DNA of 5,634 bases. It comes from an uncultured Mollicutes bacterium. Lineage in GTDB: Bacteria; Bacillota_I; Bacilli_A; RFN20; CAG-826. Below, one piece after another: positions 4,534 through 5,634 of the stretch. Location: contig CAMESA010000068.1 of the NCBI GenBank assembly GCA_945935945.1, positions 1 through 5,634 of the forward strand, in the 5' to 3' direction. Positions within the stretch are counted from its first letter, which is position 1; each line of letters begins with the position of its first letter. The translations under genes and the position numbers were made by a program. Below the pieces are notes generated by a model, which was given only the letters and a program-made list of their open reading frames with translations, searched no databases and had not been told where the DNA came from.

Positions 4534-5634
4534 TTAAACATTAAATCTGAAGAAGAAAATATCTCCATCTTTTGCAAGATAATCCTTTCCTTCAACTCTA
4601 ATTTTTCCAGCTTCCTTCAAAGCGCCCTCTGTTTTGTATTCAATAATGTCATCGTAAGTATAAACTTCAGCTTTAATAAAGCCCTTCTTAAAATCAGTAT
4701 GAATAATTCCAGCACAATCCGGAGCAAGCATACCGTTTTTGAAAGTCCAAGCTCTGACTTCATCTTCACCAACTGTGAAAAATGTGGACAAGTTAAGCAA
4801 TTTGTAAGCACTTTTGACAAGTTTATCTAAACCACTTGTATCTGTACCTAAAGATTTTAAGAATTCCATTTTTTCTTCTTTTGAATACTTTGACAATTCT
4901 GCTTCGATTTCACAACAAACCGCAATTGCTTCTGCATTTTCACTTGCTGCAAAATTTTTCACTCTTTGATAATATTCACAACTATCAAGATCCATCAAAT
5001 CAGCATCTGAAACATTAGCTACATAAATAATTGGTTTTAGAGTTAAAAAATTAAAGTTTTTTGCAATAACTTTTTCATCTTGAGTCATCTCAAGACCTCT
5101 AATTGCCTTTCCTTCTTGAAGCAAATTCTTAATTTTATTAAGTAAATTTACCTCAATCATGCTATCTTTATCTTTTGAGATTCTTGCCTTGTTTTCAATT
5201 TTCGATAATCTATTAGTTGCAGTATCTAAATCTGCCATAACTAATTCCAAATTGATGATTTCAATATCACGAATTGGGTCAACAGTATTTTCAACATGAA
5301 TAATTTCGTTACTATCAAAACATCTAACTACTTCGATAATGGCATCAGTCTCTCTAATATGAGATAAAAATTGATTACCTAGGCCTTCGCCTTTGCTTGC
5401 GCCCTTAACAAGGCCAGCGATATCACAAAATTCAAAAGTTGTATAAATTGTTTTTCTTGGATGAAACAATTCAACTAAGTGATCAACACGTTCATCAGGA
5501 ACGATGACAGTACCAACATTTGGTTTAATAGTTGCAAATGGATAATTTGCTGCTTCTACATTGCTATTTGTAATTGCGTTGAATAATGTTGATTTTCCAA
5601 CGTTTGGAAGTCCTACAATGCCTGCTTTTAAACT
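4534..5634 (-). CDS. ychF: YchF/OLA1 family redox-regulated ribosome-binding ATPase (lacks only about one N-terminal codon)
   Basis: The frame is open to the window edge and encodes 366 visible residues, beginning SLKAGIVGLPNVGKST. Family members are about 366-367 residues and start two to four residues before AGIVG, so probably only the initiator Met is missing. An internal TTG at 5467-5469 is not the start, because the P-loop lies upstream of it. In visible numbering, GLPNVGKST (8-16) is Walker A/G1 and DIAGLVKGA (71-79) is G3. A helical, coiled-coil-prone insert spans about 128-190. NVSD (207-210) stands at G4, where GTPases have NKxD. The C-terminal TGS domain follows, with STFFTVGEDEVRAWT and the closing DGDIFFFRFNV. 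The family binds ribosomes and prefers ATP over GTP because G4 is altered. It is the first visible gene of the ychF-ispF-gltX run. Confidence 0.95.
   Translation of the reverse strand, partial: SLKAGIVGLPNVGKSTLFNAITNSNVEAANYPFATIKPNVGTVIVPDERVDHLVELFHPRKTIYTTFEFCDIAGLVKGASKGEGLGNQFLSHIRETDAIIEVVRCFDSNEIIHVENTVDPIRDIEIINLELVMADLDTATNRLSKIENKARISKDKDSMIEVNLLNKIKNLLQEGKAIRGLEMTQDEKVIAKNFNFLTLKPIIYVANVSDADLMDLDSCEYYQRVKNFAASENAEAIAVCCEIEAELSKYSKEEKMEFLKSLGTDTSGLDKLVKSAYKLLNLSTFFTVGEDEVRAWTFKNGMLAPDCAGIIHTDFKKGFIKAEVYTYDDIIEYKTEGALKEAGKIRVEGKDYLAKDGDIFFFRFNV

Noticed and set aside
4617..4820. Minus-strand open frame of 67 codons within ychF
   Set aside because: It overlaps the TGS-domain coding region of ychF in a different frame and has no independent support.
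4308..5018. Plus-strand open frames of 60-109 codons at 4308-4517, 4501-4830 and 4836-5018
   Set aside because: They lie antisense to ispF and ychF, whose proteins carry full family motifs. Their translations are low-complexity, without recognisable domains, and they have no ribosome binding sites.
4534..5469. ychF starting at the internal TTG at 5467-5469
   Set aside because: The frame stays open upstream to the window edge and encodes the Walker A motif and the conserved N terminus, so this TTG is an internal leucine codon.
1..5634. Search for a CRISPR array, insertion sequence, phage, toxin-antitoxin or other accessory system
   Set aside because: Nearly all of the sequence is assigned to conserved housekeeping genes. 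The remaining gaps are under 100 bp and contain only promoters, hairpins and ribosome binding sites.

Overview
This is an ordinary, densely packed stretch of a very AT-rich bacterial chromosome. It most likely belongs to the class Bacilli, in a lineage related to Mollicutes (Erysipelotrichales, RF39, Acholeplasmatales or similar). Three things point there. There is an RNA polymerase delta subunit (RpoE), which is restricted to Bacilli and relatives. The class II aldolase resembles the mycoplasma type as I remember it. The neighbourhoods ispF-gltX and rpoE...fba echo Bacillus gene order. The genetic code is standard: Trp is TGG and no internal TGA is needed. All seven stop codons are TAA or TAG. 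The MEP isoprenoid pathway is indicated by ispF. The species cannot be named from the sequence alone.

Layout. On the plus strand are the 3' half of a tRNA (probably tRNA-Leu, 1-37), its terminator (51-71), and a small Nfu-type Fe-S protein (119-415) with a promoter so close that its mRNA may be leaderless. A strong bidirectional terminator (393-431) separates this from six genes on the minus strand that converge on it. In transcription order these are ychF (complete except for about one codon beyond the window edge), ispF, gltX, rpoE, fba and a cysQ-type phosphatase.

The minus-strand genes form two or three transcription units. ychF-ispF-gltX are tightly coupled: 3 bp between the first two, 8 bp overlap between the next two, and no Shine-Dalgarno before ispF. 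A 51-bp AT-only spacer before rpoE carries a 12-bp-arm inverted repeat and a candidate promoter. rpoE and fba are 24 bp apart and look co-transcribed. Between fba and cysQ lies a perfect 20-bp palindrome followed by a T-run, which probably acts as a terminator or attenuator so that the glycolytic enzyme is made in excess of the phosphatase.

The genes are housekeeping: translation (GluRS, the ribosome-associated ATPase YchF, a tRNA), transcription (delta), glycolysis (aldolase), isoprenoid synthesis (IspF), Fe-S cluster delivery (Nfu) and 3',5'-ADP removal (CysQ). I found no mobile element, CRISPR array, phage gene or novel multi-gene system. The interest lies in compact regulatory architecture and a few residue-level deviations in IspF and YchF.
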